Positions 1 to 7,035 of a DNA stretch of 64,000 bases are shown here, piece by piece. Under the pieces are notes generated by a model. The model did no database searches and was not told the origin of the DNA. It saw nothing but the letters and a program-made list of their open reading frames with translations. Each line of letters starts with the position of its first letter. Position 1 is the stretch's first letter. Source of the stretch: JAFDWR01 sp038216655 (GTDB taxonomy: Bacteria > Armatimonadota > Fimbriimonadia > Fimbriimonadales > Fimbriimonadaceae); assembly GCA_038216655.1 (NCBI GenBank), contig JBBQPZ010000005.1:138740-202739 (forward strand), in the 5' to 3' direction. The translations under genes were made by a program, and so were the position numbers.

Positions 1-2
1 AC

Positions 3-461
3 CATACGAAGCTGTTTCAAAAGCCGGCGGAGAACGGCGCGCCGTTCCCGATGCACCAGGACTGGAATTACTTTCCGACGGTGGACGACACGATGATGGC
101 GGGGATCATCCACGTCAGCCGCGCGACCGATGCGATGGGATGCCTCCGCGTCTATCCGGGTTCACATAAGCTTGGACGAATCACCGGTACGAGTGGGCAG
201 ACGGAGAACGAGATCCTCGCGAAGTATCCGATCGAGAATGCGACGCCGCTCGAAGCCGAGCCGGGGGACGTGCTGTTCTTCAACTACCTGACGATCCACG
301 GCTCGATGCCGAACCGGTCGGACGCGATTCGAAAGACGGTGCTTGTGCAACTTCACGCGGGGACCGACCGTGTGGAAGATGGGGTGCAACACCCGAACGC
401 GCGCTTGGTGCTGCGAGGCTGGAACCACCACGTCACCCGCAACCTTGCGGGCGAAGACTAG
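3..461 (+). CDS. Phytanoyl-CoA dioxygenase (PhyH) family protein, 5' end outside window
   Basis: The reading frame is already open at the left edge, so only the last 152 residues are present. They carry the Fe(II)/2-oxoglutarate dioxygenase signature of the PhyH family: a proximal HQDW (His and Asp iron ligands), a PGSHKLG loop typical of PhyH proteins, the distal His in TIHGSMPNRSD, and a downstream Arg (AIRKTVLVQ) in the position expected to bind 2-oxoglutarate. The family hydroxylates diverse small molecules, so the substrate cannot be told. A possible internal ATG at 51 lies directly before HQDW and is too late to be the true start. The next gene begins 7 bases after the stop and is probably co-transcribed. 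Confidence 0.85.
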   Translation, partial: HTKLFQKPAENGAPFPMHQDWNYFPTVDDTMMAGIIHVSRATDAMGCLRVYPGSHKLGRITGTSGQTENEILAKYPIENATPLEAEPGDVLFFNYLTIHGSMPNRSDAIRKTVLVQLHAGTDRVEDGVQHPNARLVLRGWNHHVTRNLAGED

Positions 462-467
462 AGGAAG

Positions 468-914
468 ATGCAAGGACCCGCGAAGATCTGCCCGAAGTGC
501 CAACTCACGGTGGATCTTCACGCGCCCTTATGTCCGCGGTGCGGACATCAGTTCCGGACCAAGTTCGCCGACCCGGTTCAACCAGGCGCAACGCCCCAGC
601 CCGCGCCCACTCAGGTGTTCTATCCGCCGGCTCAGGCACCCCAGGCACCTCAGGCGCCGATGGCGCAGCCGATGCCGCACTACAGCCAGTACGGCGGTTA
701 CGCCGCTTACGGGCGGCCGATGCAGTTGATGGATTTGGAAGAGCGCTACCGCACCGCCAAGAAGACGTTCACGTGGACGCTCTGGGCGGGGCTGCTGTGC
801 TTCTTCCCGATCTGGATCATCACCTACATTGAGTGGACAAAGATGACGAACGCGAAGCGGGAAGTCGCGATGCTCGGGATCAATCCCGAGCAGTGGGCGC
901 GGTCGATCTACTGA
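468..914 (+). CDS. Zinc-ribbon membrane protein of unknown function
   Basis: 148 residues. The N-terminus holds two CxxC pairs (CPKC at about 9-12, CPRC at about 22-25) that form a small zinc ribbon. A Pro/Gln/Ala-rich disordered linker (about 35-70) follows, then a Tyr-rich segment, and one or two hydrophobic stretches near FTWTLWAGLLCFFPIWIITY (about 101-120) that look membrane-spanning. This architecture (zinc ribbon, flexible linker, short membrane anchor) is common in uncharacterised bacterial proteins and no function is assigned. It starts 7 bases after the dioxygenase gene. Confidence 0.7.
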   Translation: MQGPAKICPKCQLTVDLHAPLCPRCGHQFRTKFADPVQPGATPQPAPTQVFYPPAQAPQAPQAPMAQPMPHYSQYGGYAAYGRPMQLMDLEERYRTAKKTFTWTLWAGLLCFFPIWIITYIEWTKMTNAKREVAMLGINPEQWARSIY

Positions 915-920
915 TCCGGT

Positions 921-983
921 CCGTCATCCAGAGATACAAGCTGAGTTGCCGAGCTTCAGCGAAGGTAGCGAAGTCGAAGGATC
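921..983 (-). repeat. Family-B intergenic repeat, copy 1 (inverted)
   Basis: Read on the minus strand this is GATCCTTCGACTTCGCTACC, then TTCGCTGAAGCTCGG, and it ends in CTCTGGATGACGG. It is the inverted partner of the copy at 1045-1099, so 921-1099 can fold as one long hairpin with a 61-base centre. A third, more diverged copy lies at 13464-13517. All are intergenic. The gene-free stretch 915-1317 otherwise shows nothing I can name. Confidence 0.75.
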
Positions 984-1044
984 ACTGATTAAGCCTCCGA
1001 CTTTAGAAGACCGGCGCGCCCAGAGAGTCGGAGACCGGACGGAG

Positions 1045-1099
1045 GATCCTTCGACTTCGCTACCTTCGCTAGAGCTCGGTGCTTCCCTCTGGATGACGG
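1045..1099 (+). repeat. Family-B intergenic repeat, copy 2
   Basis: GATCCTTCGACTTCGCTACC followed by TTCGCTAGAGCTCGG and ending in CTCTGGATGACGG. It is nearly identical to the reverse complement of 921-983, except in the short variable stretch between the CTCGG and CTCTGG blocks. Confidence 0.75.
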
Positions 1100-1317
1100 T
1101 CAAAGGCGATAACAAAAGGTTGACAGCCTACTGAGCGAGCTCGCGAGCCGAAGGATCGCGGCAGAAAGCACCCAGGTCCGCGGACTCCCGATTTACCGTT
1201 GGAGGAAAAACCGGCGGCTTTCGCTCAACGTGCGAGACCTGGAAATTGACCACGTCGACTGGCGCCGCTCGCAGGCTCGTGATAGGAAAAGCGCGGCCAG
1301 GTCCGCGCAATCCAAAT

Positions 1318-1749
1318 TTAGCGGTGCAGGATGAACTGGCGGCCTTGGTCTTCCGAGAGGAAGTAGGCGAGGTGGGCTGGGTTCGAGATGAGGAGGGTGC
1401 CGAGCTTGCTGGCGACGACCGATTCGAGGACGTCCAAGATCGCCGGGCGAGTGCCGTCGAGCTCGATGTCGGCGGAGATTGCGTAGCAGTTCTCACCGAC
1501 GCCATTGGAGGAAAGGGCATCAATCGCCGCGTCGGCGTCGGTCCCTTCGACTTCCTTCACGTACTTCGAGTCGAAGTCGACGTCGTGATTGATCGTCGCT
1601 CGCAGTCGTTCGCGGCCATTCTTGGAGCTGAGAAGCGTGCGCCAGCGGGAGCGGCGGCTGGGGGTGATGAACGCACTTACGAACGCATCGATGATCTCGC
1701 GTTCGGGGGCGGTGGCAATGTCAGCTTTCTCCATGGTGGGGTTATTCAA
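1318..1749 (-). CDS. Hypothetical protein
   Basis: 143 residues, not recognised. It is soluble and mixed in composition with no signal peptide, membrane segment or obvious motif; a helical N-terminal half (EREIIDAFVSAFITPSRRSRWRT) precedes an alpha/beta-looking C-terminus. The TTG at 1749 is preferred as start because GAGGAG lies about 11 bases upstream on the minus strand; an in-frame ATG at 1734 is too far from it. It lies downstream of the rplU-rpmA terminator and appears to be its own unit. Confidence 0.55.
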   Translation of the reverse strand: MNNPTMEKADIATAPEREIIDAFVSAFITPSRRSRWRTLLSSKNGRERLRATINHDVDFDSKYVKEVEGTDADAAIDALSSNGVGENCYAISADIELDGTRPAILDVLESVVASKLGTLLISNPAHLAYFLSEDQGRQFILHR

Positions 1750-1807
1750 AATGGTTCGGTCTCCTCGTAAGCGTCGTTAACTAAGTTCTACGAACTCACG
1801 AAACAAT

Positions 1808-1840
1808 CAAGCGGCAGAAGGGAAGTTCCTCTGCCGCTTG
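1808..1840 (-). terminator. Rho-independent terminator of the rplU-rpmA operon
   Basis: A perfect 11-bp stem (CAAGCGGCAGA pairing with TCTGCCGCTTG) encloses an 11-base loop. On the minus strand it is followed by ATTGTTT, a weak T tract. It sits 32 bases past the rpmA stop codon, where an operon terminator is expected. Confidence 0.75.
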
Positions 1841-1872
1841 ACGCGTGTCTACCGGCGGGACGCCGGCTCGGT

Positions 1873-2127
1873 TCAGGCTGCGGCGTAGACGCTAATTCGA
1901 CGGCGCTTCTCTGGGCCTTCAAACTTGACGTGACCGTCGACCATTGCGTAAATCGTGTGATCGTTCCCGATGCCGACGCCAACGCCGGGATGGAACTGGG
2001 TGCCGCGCTGGCGGACGATGATGTTGCCCGGTCGGACGAGTTCGCCGCCGTACTTCTTGACGCCCAACATCTTGGGCTTACTATCGCGACCGTTGCGCGA
2101 CGATCCTTGACCTTTTTTATGTGCCAT
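1873..2127 (-). CDS. rpmA: Large ribosomal subunit protein bL27
   Basis: 84 residues, the usual bL27 length. It begins MAHKKGQGSSRNGRDS, the conserved N-terminal arm that reaches towards the peptidyl-transferase centre, and continues with the family's GNIIVRQRGTQFHPG and GNDHTIYAMVDG blocks. There is no N-terminal extension of the type cleaved by Prp in Firmicutes. The start ATG shares one base with the rplU stop (TAATG), so translation is probably coupled. Order rplU-rpmA is the near-universal bacterial arrangement; obgE, often third, is absent here. Confidence 0.98.
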   Translation of the reverse strand: MAHKKGQGSSRNGRDSKPKMLGVKKYGGELVRPGNIIVRQRGTQFHPGVGVGIGNDHTIYAMVDGHVKFEGPEKRRRISVYAAA

Positions 2128-2444
2128 TAACTACCTGCCTCGATTCCGGTGACTTTCAGGTGCGTTTGCGGCTGGCGGTGTCCCCAGCGCTTGCGCTCGT
2201 TCTTCTTCGCCTTATAGTTGAAGGCGTTGATCTTCGGGCCCTTGCCTTGACGCATGATCGTCGCGGTGACCTTCGCGCCCTTTACGAGCGGCGAGCCCAC
2301 CTTGAACTTCGCGCCATCGGCCACGAGGACCACTTCCGAGAGCTCGATGGCGGTTCCAGGCTCGCCTTCGATCTTTTCAACAATCAGGATGTCATCCTGG
2401 GCAGCCTTAAACTGCTTTCCACCGGTCTTCACAATCGCGTACAT
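2127..2444 (-). CDS. rplU: Large ribosomal subunit protein bL21
   Basis: 105 residues, standard for bL21. MYAIVKTGGKQFK is the canonical N-terminus, and the C-terminal block KKNERKRWGHRQPQTHLKVTGI includes the conserved RxGHRQ motif that contacts 23S rRNA. The reading frame stays open upstream to 2561, but the family start is unambiguous at 2444. First gene of the rplU-rpmA operon. Confidence 0.98.
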   Translation of the reverse strand: MYAIVKTGGKQFKAAQDDILIVEKIEGEPGTAIELSEVVLVADGAKFKVGSPLVKGAKVTATIMRQGKGPKINAFNYKAKKNERKRWGHRQPQTHLKVTGIEAGS

Positions 2445-2479
2445 ATCAGCGGTCTCCGCGCACTTGGGCGCAAGAAGAG

Positions 2480-2509
2480 ATGATGGCACATGGGGGGCAC
2501 CAGAGTCAA
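2480..2509 (-). promoter_or_regulatory. Candidate sigma70-type promoter of rplU-rpmA
   Basis: On the minus strand TTGACT (2504-2509) is followed after 18 bases by CATCAT (2480-2485), about 36 bases before the rplU start. The -35 box is good and the -10 box is poor; location and orientation support it. Confidence 0.4.
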
Positions 2510-2741
2510 CCTGCCCTTTCAACCGAGGGGAGCTCTTGGCTGCTTGGCTTTGCGGAAACATTCGCCGCAGCCGCCCAAGCCTGACCCCGATGACGCTACC
2601 GAAGTCACGGTGCGCGGAGGAATGTCCACGTCAGCTCAATTATAGGTACGGCACTTCTTTGGATCATTACCAAATTTGTTTACAAATTAATGCTGAGAAT
2701 TGTCCACAAATTTCTGATAGTCGTGGTAATCTTCAAGTCTA

Positions 2742-3188
2742 ATGTTTGTCGGGCTACTCTCTCTCTCTCTCTCTCTCTCCTCGGCTAACATGCGCGGCTG
2801 GATGCCGTGGACTGAGGATCTCAGTGTTGTTATATCCGACTTTGACCACACGGCCTTTGCATTCGGCGGCTACCACATTAATGCTGGGTCAGGCACCGAC
2901 CAAATGGCCAATACTATCACGGGCGATGCAACTAGTAGCCCGCCCACTTGGCACGAGGGATTCGATCCGCTGACGAATGGGACGAACGACCTGAACTACA
3001 GCTATCCGGCTTGGACTCAGCATGAGAATGTTGTGGCCTTCCACGTTCAAACTTACTGGCACAGATCCTATGGATATGATAAGTGGACCGAAGGCTCAAC
3101 TGTTTACACTCGGAATAGAGATGTGTACATTGCCACCGTCCCCGGGTTTTTGGTAGTGCAGGACTATGCCTCTGGCGGCGGAGGTTAA
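2742..3188 (+). CDS. Hypothetical protein with a (CT)11 tract at its 5' end
   Basis: 148 residues, not recognised. The N-terminus reads MFVGLLSLSLSLSS because the codons are made by the dinucleotide run at 2757-2778; an internal ATG at 2790 could start a shorter form unaffected by the run. The body is rich in Trp, Tyr, His, Asn and Gly and ends in four glycines, which suggests an extracellular or surface beta-rich protein. The stop TAA is followed one base later by the GTG start of the next gene, and its last codons contain that gene's GGAGG ribosome-binding site, so the two are translationally coupled. The upstream 100 bases are distinctly AT-rich for this window, a hint of horizontal transfer. 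Confidence 0.5.
   Translation: MFVGLLSLSLSLSSANMRGWMPWTEDLSVVISDFDHTAFAFGGYHINAGSGTDQMANTITGDATSSPPTWHEGFDPLTNGTNDLNYSYPAWTQHENVVAFHVQTYWHRSYGYDKWTEGSTVYTRNRDVYIATVPGFLVVQDYASGGGG
2757..2778 (+). repeat. (CT)11 dinucleotide microsatellite within a coding start
   Basis: Eleven perfect CT units, five codons downstream of the ATG at 2742. Gain or loss of one unit changes the reading frame of the gene at 2742-3188. Confidence 0.95.
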
Positions 3189-3189
3189 T

Positions 3190-4206
3190 GTGATCAGCCT
3201 ATTGTGTGGATTGCTCATCGCCCCCCAACAACATGCCGTTCGTGACCAGGAGGCGGTGACCGAGCGTGTGCTTATTGTCGCCAAACCCAAGGAACTTGAG
3301 CTCGCGATTAAGGATATACCCGCGGACGAAAAGCCGCCGGTTGCCGATCGCCTCCTGATGCGCCTCGGATACTCACGTTACAAAGAGGGCGGAGATGTGT
3401 ATTTCATCTCAACGACGATTTGGCCAAAGAAGTTTTTTGAAGAGTCAATCGCTGGTCTCAAGGCTCTTCCGAACGCTATAAACGAAAACGGATCGATCGA
3501 CCAAAGTAGATCGCCAGCAATCCGCCAACTTTGCAAGGGCATCTTCGACCAGTCGGTGGGGGTCTCGACGACTCCTCAGAGTCGACCTGGAATCGAGAGC
3601 GACAACTGGGTTCAAATGTCCGACGGAAGGCGCACTGTTTCCGTGCGCGTCAGCGGCAGAAACCACGACCGCGAGAAGCAGGTGGCCGCCATGAAGGCGG
3701 ATGGCGGCGGGAAGCTCATCGACCCGAAGGATCTCCCCTCGTTTCGTGGCCTTCCTGGCCAAGTTCCGCTACTCGACAACCACTTTGAAGTAAAGCTTTT
3801 TGCCTTGAATCCGAACAGCGTCATCACCAAGACAAAGATGACTTCAAAGGCCTTCGCCCTGGTGTCGGAAGCCTATGCCGATTATCAAGCCAAACTAGAC
3901 AAGATTTGGCCGGACCTTTTCCAACAACTTTCTAAGCTAGGGCTCGCAGATAGGATTAATGGCCTTGAGAAAGGAACCTTTGCGTCTCAGCCCCAAGACG
4001 TGCGTGATCGTTTGTCGGCAGCGCTCGGAGACAGTGCCAGCGCATACGGGTTCTCAGGCGCTGACGACGCTCGAGATTTTCTTTCCCATGCCACGATAAC
4101 CGGCTTTGGGAAGGGATTGACCTTCACGGCTTGGGTCAACGCAAATAATCAGTTCGGTGGCTATGGCTACGGGGCTCGAATGAGTCTCCCGTATATTGGC
4201 CCGTAA
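3190..4206 (+). CDS. Hypothetical, probably exported protein
   Basis: 338 residues from the GTG at 3190, chosen because GGAGG (3180-3184) lies 5 bases upstream and because it gives a signal-peptide-like start (VISLLCGLLIAPQQHA). The frame is open to an ATG at 3166, but that would bury the ribosome-binding site. The mature protein contains alternating charged helical segments and a short Ser/Gly-rich C-terminus; no known domain is evident. Base composition is lower in GC than the neighbouring genes, as is the preceding gene, and the two probably form a transferred pair. A role cannot be assigned. Confidence 0.55.
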   Translation: MISLLCGLLIAPQQHAVRDQEAVTERVLIVAKPKELELAIKDIPADEKPPVADRLLMRLGYSRYKEGGDVYFISTTIWPKKFFEESIAGLKALPNAINENGSIDQSRSPAIRQLCKGIFDQSVGVSTTPQSRPGIESDNWVQMSDGRRTVSVRVSGRNHDREKQVAAMKADGGGKLIDPKDLPSFRGLPGQVPLLDNHFEVKLFALNPNSVITKTKMTSKAFALVSEAYADYQAKLDKIWPDLFQQLSKLGLADRINGLEKGTFASQPQDVRDRLSAALGDSASAYGFSGADDARDFLSHATITGFGKGLTFTAWVNANNQFGGYGYGARMSLPYIGP

Positions 4207-4234
4207 CTAGTTGACCTCGCGGTAACCTCGCGCG

Positions 4235-5023
4235 GTGATTGTGTCGGAAACTCTTCGTCAGCATCGATCGATTCGACGGTTCCTGCCCGAGTCGATCGAT
4301 CAACGGTTGGTTGAGGAGGTTCTCGGGGATGCCTTGCTGGGCGGCTCTTCGAGCGGGAATCTAAATTGCGTGTCGATGATCCTCACGGAGGATCCGGCTC
4401 GCAAGCAGAGGCTGTACGAGCTCCACTTCGAGCAGCCGATGGTGCTAGAGGCTCCTCTGGTGATCACGTTCTGTGCCGACTGGTGGCGCACCCGCGAGTG
4501 GCTTCGCATGCGCGGGGCGAGGGATAACTTCGACAACTTCATCGGCTACCACGTCGGCGTGGCCGATGCGGTGATCTTGGCCCAGAACGTATGCCTTGGC
4601 TTCGAGGCGGAGGGGTTGGGGATTTGCTACATGGGGACGACACTGCACTCGATGACGGAGATCGGGGAGTTCCTGGGTTTGCCGGAGACGTGCGTGCCGA
4701 TCACGACGATCGTGGTCGGACACCCGGCGGAGAACCCGGCCAAGCGCGACAGGCTCCCTCTGGAGGCGTTCGTGCACCAGGAGACGTATCGGCTGCCCGA
4801 TGCCGTCGAGCTGGAGAGCACCTACGCCGAGCGCGAGATCAAGGGCTGGAACCGGTACATGAGCATGCCCGAGTTGAAGGCGGTGATCGAGAAGGCGGGG
4901 ATCAAGTCGCTCGCCGAGTTCTACACCAGCGACCACAAGTATCCGCCCGACCTCTTCAGGGAAGACGCGAAGAAGCTGCGGGCGCTGTTAGTCGAGAAGC
5001 GATTCTTGGACTTAGAGCCCTAG
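4235..5023 (+). CDS. Nitroreductase-family FMN oxidoreductase (NfsA/FRP-like)
   Basis: 262 residues. The N-terminal QHRSIRRF is the conserved phosphate-binding Arg/Ser motif of nitroreductases that holds FMN. The middle contains AVILAQNVCLGFEAEGLGICYMG (matching the family's A-E-GLG-C-G block), and the C-terminal extension (YAEREIKGWNRYMS onward) resembles the NfsA/flavin reductase P subgroup, which uses NADPH to reduce flavins, quinones or nitro compounds. Start is GTG. Its 3' end overlaps the convergent diguanylate cyclase gene by 4 bases (5020-5023). Confidence 0.85.
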   Translation: MIVSETLRQHRSIRRFLPESIDQRLVEEVLGDALLGGSSSGNLNCVSMILTEDPARKQRLYELHFEQPMVLEAPLVITFCADWWRTREWLRMRGARDNFDNFIGYHVGVADAVILAQNVCLGFEAEGLGICYMGTTLHSMTEIGEFLGLPETCVPITTIVVGHPAENPAKRDRLPLEAFVHQETYRLPDAVELESTYAEREIKGWNRYMSMPELKAVIEKAGIKSLAEFYTSDHKYPPDLFREDAKKLRALLVEKRFLDLEP

Positions 5024-6930
5024 GCCGCGTGGCGGGCGTCGGTGACGACGGCGACGATCTCGGGGTCGAAGCGGTTGGCGTCTTGGGTTAGCTCGACTCC
5101 GCCCTCGTCGGCGTAAGCCAGTAGGACTGCTAATACGCGGCCGAGCAACGGGATGCGTGAACCCTTGGTTTTCGCCTCACCGGTGCCGTCGTAGCGCTCG
5201 TTGAGCGAGGCTAGGCTGGGGAGCAGGGCACGAAATTCTTCCGCCGCTTCCATCGTTTTGATCGCCGAGCTGCTGTCCTGGCGCAGTCGCAGGTAGGTCG
5301 GCGCAATCCAAAGGAGAGCCCGCAAAATCTCGTGTTGCGAGTTCGAAAGCGGCAGGGTGCGGGCGAGCTCGTCGATGATCGGGGTCAGTAGGTCCTTGAG
5401 GCGCTCGGCGGCGGGGCGATCGGCGTCCGACACCCAGCGGTCGACCTTCTCGACGCGGCCCTCGTAGCGACTCTTGGCCACGAACCGGCCCGTGTAGTAC
5501 ACGGTCTGATTTCGGCCCGCGCGTTTCGCGTCGTAGAGTGCCGAGTCCGCCGCCTTGATCAGCGACGCGGCGTCGTCGGCGGTATGCGGGTAGCTGGCGC
5601 AGCCGATGCTGACCGTCACGTGCCGCTCACGGCCCTGGCGAGTCATGTAGGACGACTCTTGCACGCGCTCGCGGATCCGCTCGGCGACCGCCATCGACGT
5701 CGCCGGATTGCTGCCCGGCATCACGACGGTGAACTCTTCGCCTCCATATCGCGCGGCGAGGTCGTAGGGTCGGATGCAGTGCTTCAAGGCATCGGCAACC
5801 AGGCGGAGAACTTCGTCTCCCGCGTCATGCCCTTCCTCGTCGTTGAAGGCGCGGAAGTGGTCCACGTCGATCATGAGGACGCCAACTTCCTGCTTGTTCC
5901 GCTCCGCCTCATGCATGCGCTGATGCAGGAACTCGTGGAGGTGGCGGTGATTTGCGATGCCGGTGAGGGCGTCGTGGGTTGCCCACTTCTCGAAGTGCTC
6001 GAACAGCATCGCCGAGTTCAGGGCCAAGGCGAGGTGCTCGGCGATGGTCTCAAACAATTCGAGGTTCTCTTCGAAGTGCGGGTCGCCGTCGCGGCCGACA
6101 AGTTCGAGTACCCCGACCAAACGGTCGGAGATCACAAGAGGATGGACGCTGACGCTTTTGGACTTGAGGTAGCAGAACTTCGCCTCAAGCTCGGCGGTGA
6201 TCATGTTGCTGAGCACGTCCGCGCAGAAGAACCGCTCGCGGGTATCGGCGACGAGTTCGGCCACGCAGCTCGATCCGCCCGAGACCGCGAGGGTGTTCAG
6301 GATGCCCGTTGCCTGTCGGTTCGCACCGACGCTGGCAGCGAGGTTCAGGGTGTCGCGCTCGGTGTTGTGGGTCCAGAGAATGACCGCGGCCAATTCGGCG
6401 GCGGAGGCGATCTCGTGCACCGCGGCCACGCCGAGAGGCTGGATCTGCTGGTTCATCGTCAGGGCCTTGCCGAGACGCTTGAGTGCGTTGGCCATCCGCC
6501 AACTCTTGTTGGCCTGGCGTTTGGCGTTTCGCTCTTCCTGGGCGTTGACCACGAGGACGAGGACATCGGTGGAGCCGCCGACGGACAGCGAGCCGCTGAA
6601 ATAGCGGTAGCCGTCTAGATAAAGGGAGCCGAAATTACCTTGGTAGCTACCTTCGAGCAGGGGACCGAGTTGGGATTCGAGCAGGTTGCCGGCTTGTCGG
6701 AAGAAGGGGACACGCTTGGCGAGGCCCCAGGACTCGCGCACATTGCCCAAAGGATCGAGCATCGCGACGCCGATCCGCTCCGGATCAAGGTTCGCGAGCG
6801 CCCACGGCATGGGCAGATCCAGGATCAAAGTGGACCCGTCGGCAAGTGGGACGGACGTCGGGAAACCCAGGGGGATGCCCTGCGCCCGATCATCTGCCGT
6901 GCGCACGCCTAGCTCCCTAAGGAGCCGCAT
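5020..6930 (-). CDS. GAF-GGDEF diguanylate cyclase
   Basis: 636 residues. The C-terminal half includes a complete GGDEF domain with signature GGEEF (encoded near 5735-5750), preceded by DVDHFRAFND, the metal-binding Asp region. A GAF-like sensor domain lies ahead of it (about residues 150-310). A helical extension of about 130 residues follows the cyclase domain and is not recognised. It should make cyclic di-GMP. I see no RxxD inhibitory site in the expected position. The ATG at 6930 has GAGGA five bases upstream and is preferred to the TTG at 6960. No membrane segments, so it is likely cytoplasmic. Confidence 0.85.
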   Translation of the reverse strand: MRLLRELGVRTADDRAQGIPLGFPTSVPLADGSTLILDLPMPWALANLDPERIGVAMLDPLGNVRESWGLAKRVPFFRQAGNLLESQLGPLLEGSYQGNFGSLYLDGYRYFSGSLSVGGSTDVLVLVVNAQEERNAKRQANKSWRMANALKRLGKALTMNQQIQPLGVAAVHEIASAAELAAVILWTHNTERDTLNLAASVGANRQATGILNTLAVSGGSSCVAELVADTRERFFCADVLSNMITAELEAKFCYLKSKSVSVHPLVISDRLVGVLELVGRDGDPHFEENLELFETIAEHLALALNSAMLFEHFEKWATHDALTGIANHRHLHEFLHQRMHEAERNKQEVGVLMIDVDHFRAFNDEEGHDAGDEVLRLVADALKHCIRPYDLAARYGGEEFTVVMPGSNPATSMAVAERIRERVQESSYMTRQGRERHVTVSIGCASYPHTADDAASLIKAADSALYDAKRAGRNQTVYYTGRFVAKSRYEGRVEKVDRWVSDADRPAAERLKDLLTPIIDELARTLPLSNSQHEILRALLWIAPTYLRLRQDSSSAIKTMEAAEEFRALLPSLASLNERYDGTGEAKTKGSRIPLLGRVLAVLLAYADEGGVELTQDANRFDPEIVAVVTDARHAA

Positions 6931-7035
6931 GAGTTCCTCGTATACGTTGCGGTCGTCCAAACTGAAGGTAATAATCGGTTCGTAAAGCGCGTCTAGTTAG
7001 CGGGTAGTTTGCGAACCTACAGGAATTTTTCTTCG

